DNA from: Xiphias gladius
Taxonomy: Eukaryota > Chordata > Actinopteri > Istiophoriformes > Xiphiidae
Length of the DNA: 64,000 nt
Direction of reading: 5' to 3'
NCBI RefSeq assembly: GCF_016859285.1
Contig: NC_053416.1
Span: 16,448,501 to 16,512,500, forward strand
Positions 40,254 through 53,500 of this stretch are shown here, one piece after another. The translations under genes were made by a program, and so were the position numbers. Positions within the stretch are counted from its first letter, which is position 1; every line of letters starts with the position of its first letter. A model generated the notes under the pieces. The model saw only the letters and a list, made by a program, of their open reading frames with translations. It searched no databases and had not been told where the DNA came from.

Positions 40254-43175
40254 TCAGTCTGACCACTCATTTCCATCCAGCTCAGAGTCGTCCTCAGAGT
40301 CACTGTATTCCACGGCAATGCGTCGGGACAGGATGGTGGCCACGTCGTTCCCCACCGTCTCCTGCTTGTTCTGCTGCTCCTGCTGCTCTTGGACCTTCTT
40401 CAGCTGGATGCCTAATAAGGGCATACATACAATATATTCAAATAAGATCACATATTGTACACCTGACAAACACACAGTCATGGATAAGACAGGATATACA
40501 ATTATGTCTGCCTTCATCTGACCAGCACAAAACAATGCCAAGCAATATGTGTCTGACCGTGCAGATACCCCGACTCACCCATGCGGATGGCGGACAGCAG
40601 GTCACTTCTGGCATCCCTCACAGGCTTAGTCTCAGCTCTGCTGCCTTCACTGGGTCCTGGTAGGTGTAAGGGTGCAGCGGGGGGAGGGAGAGGCGGAGGT
40701 GGCGGACCTGGGGGAGGAGGGACCATGCGAGGTCCTGGAGGAGGCACAGGTGGGAGCGGATAGCCTAGGCCCACATGCAAAACTCCATTATTTGGTGTTG
40801 GTGGTAGCGCACCCAGAAGAAAACCGAAGGCTGTTTGTGCTGACGGGATGGGTGGGCCTGGAGCAGGAGGTGGAGCGACAGAGCTGGTCGACAGAGAAAG
40901 AGAGAGGAGTGTGTTGGAAAAATGAAATTGTATTCCATTTTTTCTCTGATTGTGCAATTCCTTTGCAGAGAAACAAACCTACTTGTAATCTGCAGGTGGA
41001 CATATTGAACTGTTCTTTCGGTCTGCAGGGTGAGACTCTGCTGTGGCATAGGTTACTCTCTTGTAGTTGACATCAATGCTGTGGTATTCATGCTCCACAG
41101 GTGGTGAGGGGTGTGCGTTCCCAGGGACGTAATCATGAGACTTTGCATAGTTACAAGCAGTGTGGGTAGGCAGTGGAGGAACGGGGTAGCCTGGGAGGTC
41201 AGGCCTGGGTAAACATTGAAAGACAGAAAGCTCCTCATGCAGATGCCTTCACCTGTCCAGGTGGTGGCTTTGTTGTTACCAAAACTGGATCTTCACACAG
41301 CAGAGATATTGCTATTTGAGTCACTAGGTTATACTCATCAAAATGAATCATCTATCTCCTGTTTTAAAGTCCTGTTTAGATTTTATTCCTCCTAATATTT
41401 CTCTTTAATTTTCACTAAAATTTCCAGATATCTACATTTTGTGTTGAGTATCATATTTCTGCATATAATACAGTTATACAGTTGTTTTAAAGGTGCGTCT
41501 TCAAGATAAATCTTGCCTCTCTTAGATATTTAAAAGTAAGGAATGACAGAAAACATATGGCCAGACACATAGAGCAAATTTTATGTGACCAGACTATCAG
41601 GACAAATCTTAAGATGTTGTATTTATGCAGCTTTTACAGTATTATGATTTAATCTTTTTCATTGTGAGCACACTGGCATTGCGCATGGCTTTCTAGTTAA
41701 TATATAACAAGGCCAAAACATCTCTTCCTTCTGTGGAGGAAAAAAAAAAGCAGTAACCTGCCATCTGGGGAGAGGGAGCCCTCAGATGATGCCCCTCGCC
41801 GGAGAGTCTGCGGGTGGCGGTGGTCTGGACGAAGCTCTTTATCGAATGCCATCATGTTCCACTCTTGCCTGCGGTTTCGAGCCTTCCTCACCTTCTTCAC
41901 CTCACGCTGAAGGGTGCTGCTTTCCACACATCGCTTCTGCTCCTGGTAAAGGTGGACGGAGGGACAGAACATGAGAATGAAAAACAATTTGCTAAAAAAA
42001 TAAATAAAAATGAAGAAGTGGGCAGAATGCGCTCTCACCCTTTGCCTCCTCCTTTCTTTCCTCTTTTCCTCTGTGTCCTGAAGCATTTTCTCCCTCCACA
42101 GATCAAAAAAGTACGTTGGGTCAGAGTAGAATTTCATCGCATCAGTGGAATCCTCTCTGCATTTAAAAAAAAACCAAAACAATTTCCCACTTGTAATTAA
42201 GTGAAAATATAACCTTATCACTTCTTACCACAAATGCAGTACCTGTAGGCAGTGAGGGTGCTGAGGGGAGGAGGCCTGTCACTGCTGCTGTACATGTCAG
42301 TCACCGAGTTGGGCGTGCTACCCTTGGACAAAACCTGCTGATCCTGGACAGTAGAGCTTTTGAAGGCCTTCCTCATGTTTATGTCCTGAAGAGAGACTGC
42401 AAAACAACAGCACAGAAGTTTTAGGTTTTAATTTAAAGAACCAGAGAATGAACGACAGTGCAGAAAAATTAGATATTAAATCAAAAGACAGATGATTTCC
42501 AGTGAACTAACCCTCCTCCACGCTGGAGTCCAGCTGGGTGACCTTGACGGCCAAGTGGTCGATACGGTCCTGCAGAGAGTTTGCACGCAGGTAAAAGGCG
42601 TTGGCTTCATTAAAAAGCTCCCCAAAAACATTTTCTGCATGTTTACCTGCAACCAGAGCACAAATGAGGAGGAGAAGAAGGAAGAGAAGGAGCTATTAAT
42701 CAATAGAAAAGTGTGTCACACTTCGGAGGTAAGGAAAGAATAACACCATATTGCATGACACAGGAAAGTATTAAAAGAAACAGATGAGGAAAACTAGTGT
42801 TTTCTGTTAAGGTAGAGCCTTATTAACAGCCCCTCTGAGTACAAATCTGAAATTTTGTGTATATTTAGTAACTGTCCATTTTTCTGTTTATTTGGCTTTA
42901 TACATAAGAATATTTAACTATCTTATAACATAGGGATTCTTCATTTGAGCTTTTCTGAATCCATTATATTTCCCTAGATTACCCACTAGCATTAAGTGTT
43001 TGGTCCCTGCACATAACTGCATGAATGGCACACAACAAACAACTCAGATCCACCTCATGTGGAAGCCGTCATTAGACTGCCTGTGTTTGCGTCTCCGCCC
43101 ACTCACTCTCCGTCTTAGCTGCCTGTGATACAAAGCTTTGCGGTAAGCTCTAAGCTCCTGTAACTTCACTAAATC

Positions 43176-43239
<64 letters not shown>

Positions 43240-44123
43240 TCAGTATCCACGGGCCAGATGTCCAGGAGTAAATTTGCTCCCTAAAATAGTCTTTCCCTCT
43301 ACATTTTTTTTCTCTGTCTCTCATATTTCAGTGCAACAACTGTGATACCTACATAACAAAAAAGCACATGTTTTTCACTAATGCTTGTAAAGACATTGCT
43401 ACGCTAAATGAACAATTTAAACTACTGCTTGTGAACAGCAGTGGATGGTTGGCATTTTTGGTAGATGGATGTTACTACTGACTGCAGTGATGGATAACAA
43501 TGTACACTATGTTTTGTAATGTACACTGTTTTAATGTGCTCCGTGGCTTGTTAAAAGCCCACCGATGAAATGACACTAAGATATTTGGCTGTTGTTTTCT
43601 GATAACCACCTTTGACGGATTAAGAAAATTTAAGCACTCCTATTGCAAAGTAGATGTAAGTCAATATGTCGTGGTCAAATCATCTGAAAGGCCACAAAGA
43701 AATTCTGATCCGCTGTTGTGTTTATTTATGACAACCAAAAAAGGTGTTGGGTTTTTGTGTTGTGTTTGGTGCAAATGGGGCTGAAATATTGACTGAGATG
43801 ATGCTGCATGATAATAAAGTTAAGAATTAAGTATAAAACCTGTCTATAAATTCATTCTTACATTAGTAGTGGCAGGGACAGTTACTGGGAAAATGCATCA
43901 CACAGCTTTCCTGTAATGATCTCAGGTTAAAGAAGCACCTCAACAGGTGATGACACAAACGCTGCGGAACACGAGTAACTGTGATCTTACTCAGGCTACT
44001 GAGCTGGCGGATGATGGCGGACAGCGTGTTGTTGGTTACACATTCCAGCTCGCTGCCAATTCTATCAGGGACTGTACTGTGGCACAGGAGTCGAGGCTCA
44101 ATGTTTCTCTTGACCAGAGGCAT
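40254..44123 (-). CDS. wasf3: WAVE3 actin-nucleation regulator (WASF3), complete coding region, eight exons
   Basis: Subunit of the WAVE regulatory complex, which links Rac signals to Arp2/3-driven actin branching at the cell edge. Coding exons in transcript order: 43991-44123, 42512-42646, 42243-42396, 42039-42156, 41758-41942, 40983-41204, 40579-40883 and 40254-40411, all GT-AG and in phase, 469 residues (human 502). The N-terminus is [11 protein letters not shown] with [20 protein letters not shown] and [20 protein letters not shown] (WAVE homology domain). A basic stretch ([20 protein letters not shown]) follows, then a long proline-rich part, the WH2 motif [13 protein letters not shown], and a connector plus acidic tail ending [16 protein letters not shown]. 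The …EQQEQ…[12 protein letters not shown] tail and final WSD point to WASF3 rather than WASF1 or WASF2. 5' noncoding exons should lie beyond 44123. Confidence 0.95.
43185..43236. repeat. (AC)n microsatellite in wasf3 intron 1
   Basis: About 26 AC units between the first and second coding exons of wasf3. Confidence 0.95.
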
Positions 44124-45346
44124 GACCCCTTCTCACGTCTCGACCACAGCACCTGCTGGGAGATGGAGGACAGCGCTGACAGTTCACTGGACACTACAGC
44201 CTGGAGAATACCGCTATCACCACATTAATCCACATTCATCAGTCGTAACCAAACGTGATGTCTAAGTGCGTGGGTTACACCAACCTACACATCAAGCATA
44301 TTCCAGGTTAATGCACATTACCGTTACTGTAGTGTTATTGATTTTCTCACCCATAACTACTATAATGATTTCCAGTATTTCTGTACTTTCTGTTAATTAA
44401 TAAGCTCAAAGGTGTCAGACAAAAGTGAACACTAAAAAAAATGAAAACTTGTGTGATTCTGTTATATCTGCTGTGTTGAATATTGGGCCATTTACTGTTG
44501 AAGGTCATAATTTATTACCACCTGTAAAAATTGTACATCTATTGTATGTTATAGGGCATCGTTTTTAAAAGGATTTTAAATGTTCAGCAACAGCTGTTTT
44601 AATCTAGTTTATTGTGATAAAAGATGGCAATTTTTTAAGTGAATTTGCAAGCCAGTTTATACTTTTTCATCAAATGGATTTGAAACAAGGGATTTAGTGA
44701 GAGAGAGTCAGTAATTATAGGTAGGAGATGAGCTGGTTAAGATCATCAATTTACCATAACTACCATCATTTTCAGGTTCTGTGCAGCGAGGCAAGCACAT
44801 CAGAGAAAAAAACCCCTGCATGTTTGATTACACAGAGGAGTACATGGAGCTGCTTCAATTACAGTGGGAGTAGGAGTTTGGAGCCATAACATCAAAAAGC
44901 ATTTTTAACAAAGACACATCCTGTATAAACCGTGGTATGAATTCACAAATAAAGGGGTCAGTACTTTGGTTTCTAGGAATGCAGTAAGCTGACCCTCTTT
45001 GGCTGAATCAATACTGCACCACTGTGCACAGTTTCCCCCTGTCTTACAGGCTGTCTGTTAATTGCATTAACAGATGATGTTAACTGCATTTGAGCTGGAG
45101 CAATGATAGAATAAAAAGTGTCATGCTCTTTCTTTACTCGGGTTATTATTGCGCTTCTGGTTACAAGCAAAGCAAGTTCCTTAGACCCACATACAGCTTA
45201 AGCCTTCTTTAGCTCTGCCTATGAAATAAAAAAGGATCAAACTTTGTGTTAGAATCCCTCTGCCAAGGTTCAGCAAGGAAACTTTGTACCTGGAAGCACA
45301 ATGAGGAATTTTCATATTTAAAAGACTGTAACCCACTACCCACTTG
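44124..45346. other. Upstream flank of wasf3
   Basis: Sequence just before the start codon may be 5' UTR. No acceptor, promoter or CpG island could be fixed. The rest is AT-rich DNA without a gene. Confidence 0.4.
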
Positions 45347-45347
45347 T

Positions 45348-45738
45348 TGAGCTGAAATGAGCTGTCAATTAATTGATAAGTTGATCGACAGAAAAATTAT
45401 CAGCTACTATTTTGATAATCAATGCATCATTCCTGTCATTTTTCAAGCGAAAATAGTGAAAAACTATTTTTTTTTTTTCAAATTCTCAGGTTCTGGTTTT
45501 GCAAATGACAGGATTTGCTGCTTGCTCTCTGTCATGTATTACTGTAGACTAAATGTCTTTGGGTTTTGGAAAGACAGGGAGATTTGAAGATGTCAGCTCG
45601 GGCTCTACGAAGTTGAGATTGACATTTTTGTTCACTATTTGTTGACATTTCATAGACCACATGTTAATTAGTGGATTAATCGAAATAGTAATGAGCAGGT
45701 TAATTGATTATGAAAATAATCGTTAGTTGCAGCCCTAA
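45348..45738 (-). mobile_element. hAT-like MITE, copy A
   Basis: A noncoding element of about 0.39 kb. Read on the minus strand it starts TTAGGGCTGCAACTAACG and ends in …TTTCAGCTCA, imperfect inverted ends. It is flanked by CCACTTGT (45340-45347) and CCACTTGA (45739-45746), a near-perfect 8-bp duplication as hAT elements make. The interior has the TAAT/ATTA-rich runs known from this abundant teleost family. Confidence 0.78.
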
Positions 45739-46325
45739 CCACTTGATTTGTCTGACTCAGATTGCTAAAGTCTCATATCCGCTTCAGATGAATTTTTGCA
45801 CAGAACAAGGACTGTGGATTTTTTACTCCATCACATACAAAAAAATTACTTTTATGAGCTGGATCTTTTTGCAGCCAGCATGGACAGGAGGAACAATTAC
45901 AGTGACCATGTGACCCTTTCAATGTACATTGTTTTGAGATAGATTTGAAAAAATGTGAACCTATCCTTTAATATGAGGGTATTAATGCAACTAATTGACA
46001 ATCTAGAACAAAGGAATTTTAATTATGTGTGTTTCCTTGATAATGTTTTTCAAAAATTAGTTGACAAAACAGTAAATCGAGTTACAAAGAAATTGTGGCA
46101 ATTATAAAAGGTAAGTCAGAGATGTGCACAAGTAAGCCATATTTGAATGAATTAGTTAATTATTTATGAGCAAAGATAATAAAATCTTTTTGTTCCCAGG
46201 GCAGCATCCAAGTCTTCCAACAGCAGAAAACTTCTTCAATACTCATATACAAAACATGAGCTATATAACAATGTGTCAGTGACACCAAAAGATGCTTCAA
46301 AACACAACTGTGTGTCTATCCTACC

Positions 46326-46640
46326 ATGGAGTTGCCGTTGGGTGTGCTTGTTCCTTGGTTCAGCGTACGTTTTTGTTTTTTCACGTCAGCAGTGACGGTC
46401 GACTCCACGCTGTCTCATCCAAATGAAACAACCTCTCTGCTGGCCCGCTGCAGTTGTGTGCTGGACAGCCACAGCAGTCATCTCTGCACGGCGGAATTAA
46501 CTCTGAAAACAAATCTCTCTGGTCCAAATCGCAGCTTGAGCCATGGGGGGATTTGCTCAACAGATTTACTCCTGTCATCCAATCACAGTTGTCATGCCAG
46601 CCATTTGACATCCAGTGTTTTATTTCGGGGTGTGTGTTAG
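46326..46640 (+). other. Unassigned 104-codon open frame
   Basis: Starts with a hydrophobic stretch (MELPLGVLVPWFSVRFCFF) that could pass for a signal peptide, then a Cys- and Ser-rich tail with four N-x-S/T sites. No homology is recognised, splice context is unclear, and a chance origin cannot be excluded. Confidence 0.12.
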
Positions 46641-46744
46641 TCCTGTTTGCGTGGACTGTAAGTCATTAGCTGCCTTCTATGAACTAGATATTATAAATTA
46701 GGCAATTTGTACTGATTGATAGTAACAGCTTATCAAATCAAGAT

Positions 46745-47063
46745 TGTTTCTAATGATTTTTTTCATGATCAGTTAATGTGATAATTAGGGCCTGTTTTTC
46801 TTGATTAATCAGGGAGTCTAGTCAGAAAATAGCAGAGATGCCCATCACACAGCCCAGCGTGAAGTCTTAAAACTGCTTGTTTTGTCTGACCAAGAGTCCC
46901 AAACTGAACATTGTTCAATTTACAGTGCGATAAAGAACAGAGAAAGGCAAATCCTTGCTTTTTGAGAAGCAGTAAATGGTGAATGTTCGGCCATTTTAGT
47001 GGCAATGACACATTTTTGATTAATTTCCTGCCAATCGATTAACTGATTAAAGTTTCAGCACTA
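46745..47063 (+). mobile_element. hAT-like MITE, copy B (diverged)
   Basis: Plus-oriented copy of the same family as 45348-45738. Matching blocks are GTCAGAAAATAG, TTGTTTTGTCTGACCAA, GCAAATCCTTGCTTTTTGAGAAGC-like and the end AAGTTTCAGCACTA. The left edge is approximate. Confidence 0.6.
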
Positions 47064-47350
47064 AGATTAAATTAAAATGTCCAAAAGTACACCTTGTTCT
47101 GTAGCCTTTTAGTGTCTTCCACTGTCACTTTCTTGCATTGTCATAATTATTCCTCAGAAAAGGGTATGTGTGTATACGTTTTTAAATATATTTAACCTTC
47201 AATTTTAGTCAGTTCTTTCTGATTTTTTGACACCCTGCATATGCAGCAGCAGGTCAGTCTCAGTCTTTTTCAGGCTCCATCTGTTAACATCTCATTAAGG
47301 GACGACCTGGATTAATAGTGCAATCAGACACTCAGCATTTGATTTGAAAG

Positions 47351-47477
<127 letters not shown>

Positions 47478-47748
47478 TTGCTCTCTTCTCACAGATGGCA
47501 TCATCTGGATTGTGGGAGGGAGTGGTGTAACCCAGATATGGGGGCTTAAATCTTTATAAGTAGCACACCATGAAACTATAACTCATGATGGGTTTAGAGG
47601 TCAAGTTAACCCCTCACTTTTTTCATGAGTGGTAAGTGTGAATTTTAATCAAGACACCTACCTTTAACAAGAAAAGAGGAAAGAGGGAGATAAAGAAGCC
47701 AGGGACTACAATATATAAATCACAAAATCACAGATTTTGAGTTGGAAT

Positions 47749-48182
47749 GAGGAATATTTTGACTTTTGGGGAAATACGTTTCTTTACTTTCTAGCTGAGA
47801 GTTAGATGAGAGGATCAATATAACTCTAGGATGCTGTTAGCTTAGCATTAAGACACATAAAACAGCTGGAGTGTTTTGGCAACATCAGCAGAAACTATTA
47901 ACTGCACGTCCAGCTCATTTACCTCACATAAAACCCCAAAATGTAATTTTCTAACTTGGGTTTTTGCCTGGATTAAACAAACAAGATATAATGTGTTATT
48001 TATTGAGCATTACAGGTGCTGGAAAGATGATTTTTCTTTATTTTACCATGTGCTAAGCTAACCAGTACCTGGGGCCAGCTTCCTATCTAGCATCTAGACA
48101 TCAGAGAGGGTATCAATCGTGTACTCTCAACAACAACAAAGTGAACAAGCTTATTTCCCAAAATGTCAAACTATTTCTTTAA
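47749..48182 (+). mobile_element. MITE with AGTTTGACATTTTGGGAAATA-type ends
   Basis: Left end AGGAATATTTTGACTTTTGG (47749 onward); the right end is the complement of AAAGAAATAGTTTGACATTT (about 48160-48180). The inside carries GAGAGTTAGATGAGA, TTAGCTTAGCAT and GCTAAGCTAACCAG, all typical of a common noncoding teleost repeat. No coding capacity; superfamily not assigned. Confidence 0.7.
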
Positions 48183-49425
48183 GTACTACAGAGGGGTCTG
48201 ACCATGTCTTGTGTTGATTTTCAGAGGCTTTAAAATCAGTCCTAAACGTGACAGGGAACCAAAGGAGAGAAGATAAAACTGAGCTTTTGATGACTTTCTA
48301 TTGCCATTTCAACCTTGTGATTTTAATCACGGTGCAGAGGGATAGTGATATGTACGTCCCATCCTATATTAAAGCAGGTGCAGGATGGTAAATTCAGAGT
48401 AGGAAACAGAGGAGTGGCCTCACAAACTGGATACTGTGGCTCCCCAGCTTTATTTGACTGAAACAGGCAAATGGCTAACATGACAGAAAACAACTCAGCC
48501 GTATACATACTGGCACAAAACTGAATAAAATAAGACATACAAGATACAATGTCACACACTACAATTATTTGCAGGTAGAAAATTATAAAATAATTAATTA
48601 TAAAATAAAATAAGAAATAAAATAAGAAATAGAAAATAAATTATAAAATAAAATAAGAAATAACATAAAAAATATTTTTAATATATTTAAAAACAATTTT
48701 ATGACCATAACATGGCAACATTGCCCAAGATGTAATAGAAAGCAATGGTAAAGTGAGGAAAAATACCTCCAAAGTTGGTAATATTGCAGATACAGGATGA
48801 CCAGCAACCTCACAATACTAGACAATATTTCAACAAATCAAAACATCCAGAATCATGTAAATAACGAATCCCGGCCGTTCGGAATGTCTATCAGATTATG
48901 TAGGGATTAAATCCAGGAAGTGTCATGCTGAAGAAGCTGTTGTTCATAATCCCCAACTAATTTTTAAATTAGGATCCACCAATTTTTTTTTTTCCAATCA
49001 GGCCCTGTAGTGTGTAATTGAAAAACTCTTTTCTGTTTGTGACTGTCTTTGGTACATGTATTCTTGATGGCATGTGTTTGCTGTTGTTAAGACTAGGAGC
49101 AAAACGTTTCAAAGAGGGTTCTTCCATAGTTTAGACAGTGCCATAATCTCTTGGCCAGCTCAGAAGTATTAACCCCAATACAGTACTTACCCTCCCCATT
49201 ATCGCCATCATTGACCCTGCTGGTTTTGAACAATGTATCCAACCACCAGCTTACCCACTTACTGCACACACACCAACCCAAACACTAACACCTCTATCAT
49301 CCATTACGCACCGACACCCAGACTGCCGCTCCTCTGATATTTGTCCTCCTATTATGGCTTTCTAGTCCTACTCTACATTGATCACTGCCAATGCCTTGCC
49401 AGTTATTACTCAGCGAGGGTGAGTG

Positions 49426-49428
<3 letters not shown>
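48183..49428. other. Intergenic, no gene seen
   Basis: Includes a low-complexity AAATAAAATAAG-type tract at about 48580-48670. Nothing else is recognised. Confidence 0.5.

Positions 49429-49511
<83 letters not shown>
49429..49511. repeat. (CA)n microsatellite
   Basis: About 41 uninterrupted CA units. Confidence 0.97.
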
Positions 49512-49514
<3 letters not shown>

Positions 49515-51700
49515 AGCTGTGTCATGAGCATCAGTGTATAATTTAACATTCAGTTCCCCCTTCCATGTTTAGCCCTTTCACCTTCATGTTTAAAGTTAGA
49601 ATCATCATCGTATTCAACACTGTTTGACTGTATCAAAAGAGTCTTAAAATCATGAAGAACCATTTAAAGAGACACATTATTTTAGTTCAATGTTCAGTTG
49701 TCTAAACAGTTGTCACTACGGCTTTCATGCAGATGCACCCAGTGCTCATGAAGTGCTAAGGGACGTGTTTGATGATGTTGTAGTATTGTGTAGTGTTGTT
49801 AGCAAATGTGAAGCAGCAGAACAGTCAGCCGAGCACCCGTGGGTGAAGAAGGATCCCTTTGCCGGATGCTCTGCGGTAACCATGTGTGGCAGAGTCATGA
49901 AACATTTAAATGCTTCATTCAGTCGGTTGGAAACTTTAGTGTTTAAAGTTAACTCTCCATAACAGTTTTGCACGTGTAACAGCATTTTATTAAAGGGGCA
50001 ACAATTTTACAAGGAAGTTTAGTTTACCGGTAACAAAGAGTCTTGGTGTTTGTCTTCTGTGGCTCTGGAAAAATAACCCAGATGATGAAATATTATCTAA
50101 TGTAAGTTGATAGCAGAAGTTGCATTATGGAAAATAGTGTAGTTTCAAGCATTTTTCGAGTTTGACCCATATTAGAGACTAGAAATCAGGATCTCCCAGC
50201 CTGTTTTTATTTTACCCGTTGTTTGTGAGTGCCCCAACTTTTTGAAGTGAAATACTAAATTGCTGGAGTGCCCCTTCAAATTTAACTACTGTGATATGTA
50301 ACAATCAGTCAGTTCCTTTGTAACCTTATAGATGCCAAACTAATAGTGTTTTAATTTTCAACAAGTTTAAGCAATGAAATAAATCACCTTTTTGTTGTCC
50401 ATTTTAGGCCAAAGTAAATAAATACAGCTTATAGTATAATCCTCTGATGCCCATACTCTTTCACCTTTCACTTGGTGCCATCTGCTGGTTATTGTTGGTA
50501 GCACAAGTGAATGAGCCGTTAATCTGTGAGTTAAACCTGTCCTGCAAGATGATTTTAGGGAATTTCTCAATACATCTTTCAAGACACTTGTAACCTGTCT
50601 TGAACTGGAGACCCATAGGATTCATATTCCTACGAATGTGTTTTAAAGTTTGACAGGAGCTGCTCTCTCTGGATATATCCAGTTGCTGATAAGCTCTGAG
50701 AGCGATGAGGAGGAAGCTGAAGAGCAGCACCAGAGTTACCTGTTGAGTCCAACTCTTCTCCTGAGCTGAGGCATTTCTCAAACAACAAGCAACCCAGAGT
50801 AAAAGATCAACCTTTGAAAGACCTGAAAAATCGATAAATACTTTTATAAAACACATTTGTGAAGATTTTGATGCCTTAAATGACATGATTTTCGATGAAA
50901 CTAAAACTCATTACGTTTAATTGTCTCCTGGTAAAACTACTGGGCCCCTACTGGAGCCACTATTTAAGTTTGCACACTGCATGATGTTTTGATGGTTTCT
51001 TTTATCTTGTCTGTACTTATGTATTATGTTTGTATTACACCAGAGTGCCTTTAATAAATAAAATAATAATGTCAATATAATGCCATTTAAAATCACATTT
51101 TTCTTCAGTATTTGGGGATATGACAAAACAATTTCAAACATAGGACCATTTATAAGCCAATTTCATAGCTTTCAACCATATAACAAGGTCTTCATGAGCA
51201 GGAGGAGTTTTCTCAGTTATCATGGAGAGGGATCTGTTGACACGCAAACTCACCAGCAGTTATAATTTCACCCATAGCACTTTTAGGACTTTTCATCCAT
51301 ATGGGCTTAGAGTTAAGCTTCCAAGTTCACTCTTGAACTTGTATATCATAATGATAGTGACAATCCCAACCCAGCTCAAGGTACGCTTACGGGCTTTTTT
51401 GGGATCTTTTAACCATATCACATACTGCATATCATCTCAGGGCTTGTTCAGTTGATGTTGATAACTGAAGTTGATCAATGGATTAAAGGAATTTACCACA
51501 TATAGCCCTAAAAATAGTTGTAGTTTGTATCTAATTTTCAAATTATGCTTACTGCTTCTTTTCTACATTAAGAAATCATTAAAATTCACCTTGCCTTGTC
51601 ATTATAAAGCTATCATCAAGTAATTATCCAACTGTGTTCCTCTCATCTTGTTCACAATGGGCTTTTACAAAACACAAAACCTTAAATTTTCCCATAGTAA
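49512..51700. other. Intergenic with one unassigned open frame
   Basis: The longest frame is 50461-50886 on the minus strand (141 residues) with a hydrophobic run QVTLVLLFSFLLIALRAY. A donor-like CAACAG/GTAACT falls inside it, so part could be an exon, for instance a 5' exon of wasf3. I do not recognise the peptide and rate it as probably not a gene. Confidence 0.2.
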
Positions 51701-53500
51701 AGCGCAGCACATCACACGACAGTGGGAAAAATAATCAGCCAGAGCTTAATGCTGTATCAAAGGCCTCACAGTTCCTGAGCAGCCGCCTTTAGAGGGGGTG
51801 ACTCTTAGAATGCCTCAGCTTGTTTGTCTCATGGTTTAAGTGGTGCACATAGCCATGGAAAGATCATTAAATCACTGTTTTACCACTTGGCTTAATCCCC
51901 ACGACAAAAGGGGAAGATACAAAAAAGAGAAAATGGAGAGAAAAAAATGGTCGGCGAGATTAAGTAGAAACGTGATGGATCTAAACTGACGGCTCTGTTT
52001 CCCAGCGTTGCCATAGGGAGTTAGGAATCTTGATTCCACATCTCTCAGGCTGAAGAGTGGCTGCTGATCGGACATTCCCTGTTACCCCTGCAGTTGCCAG
52101 CCGCGCTTGTAGTGTCCGCTGCCGTGGCCATCTGCCGCATTACCCAGCAGGATATATTTTTATAGAGAGCATCCTATTCATATCCTGCCTGCAAAGGTTT
52201 ACATTAAGGTTGAACTCGGGTGCACTTACAATGGCAGATGAAGTAAGCTCTATCCTTCTTACAGCACCCCTCCCCATCTTCTCACTGTTTGGGAGACTGA
52301 TAGCACTGGGTTGAAAGGGGCTGCTTCACCGTGGCATGAAAGAGGATCTCATGCAATGCCACTGTCTGCTACTGATTTTTTTTCAGGCGCTGACAATAAA
52401 GTGGTGCCCAGCATGAAAAAAAACATTTGTATGTGCCAAGTGCAATTGTTTCTTCTAATAGGCATCAACAGACCAACTTCTCTGTGTTACCATACAGGTG
52501 AACTCATTCCTGGGAAAATGTTTTTTTCTTTCTCAGCCTTGTAGGCGCGATGGCGTCCCCCTTTTTCCTTGGCCTAACGGGATTAGTCGTGCCAGTGCTA
52601 CCCCGGCTGTCACGGTACTGTCTACTTCCCATCTCTCTTCTGGGCCTCTAATGTGATTAACCCATTCCCTGTGGTCCAAATGGTTCTGGAGGGTGGGTAG
52701 AGGGGGAGAGGGGGAGGGGGAGGAGGGAGGCACCTCCTTGGCATGTTCTTCCCCATGCCTGAGTCACCATCATTGGCACATTTGTCAGGCAGGAAGGACC
52801 GAGGTCGAAGGTCTGTTAGGGTGTGGAGACAAGTACAAGTGGCTGAAGAAAGAATCCATAGACTCTGACACTTACAGCTGAAACTTTAAAGTTAGCAATA
52901 AAAAACATTTTAACATTAGATTAATTCTTGTCTTGAATTCTTAAATATTAACCCACGATGCTGTTTGCACATTTAGAAGCTAGATCTCACTTTACCAGTC
53001 TGTTGGGTTCGATCTCTTCAGACACCTCAGTCATTAGTGAATATCTGTTCAGGCTGATTTGTATTGTGGCTTCTGCTTTCAAAGAATTCTGCACTGAATA
53101 TTTACTGCTTGCTTAAGTGGAGACAATAATGATCGCCTACGCCCATCATCTTGTCAAATGTCAGTGCTGCGGGGCTTCGCCTGTTTAACACATGTCACGC
53201 TCATTTTCGACTCATCTGTCGCAAGTCTTCTTTGGGGCATCTGCTGCACGCAGAGGACCACATGCCCTTTGCCACCGCTCAGAGGGAGAAGCCTCAGAAG
53301 CAAAGGGCTACACACAAAACCCAGAGCTCAAATCACCTTTACAGTGGCGAACACTTGTCACTTCGTATTTTTACATGTGTGGTGATGTACAGCATACTGT
53401 AGCCTCTCTTTATAATGGGGAAAATTAATTAACATGTGCATGTACACTGTTCATCTGTTAACAAACCAGTCTCCTCTTAAAACTAAGTTATTACTATTAT
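51700..53500. other. Intergenic, candidate conserved noncoding block
   Basis: Balanced base composition with ATTA/TAAT-core motifs (for example GGGATTAGTC and ATGTGATTAAC near 52570-52660) and few simple repeats. This resembles regulatory DNA of gene deserts but cannot be confirmed without alignment. No protein or RNA gene is supported. Confidence 0.2.

Noticed and set aside
50461-50886. Minus-strand frame of 141 codons with a hydrophobic stretch
   Set aside because: No homology is recognised and no partner exon is evident. One long frame is expected by chance in 64 kb. Kept only as a note in the intergenic entry.
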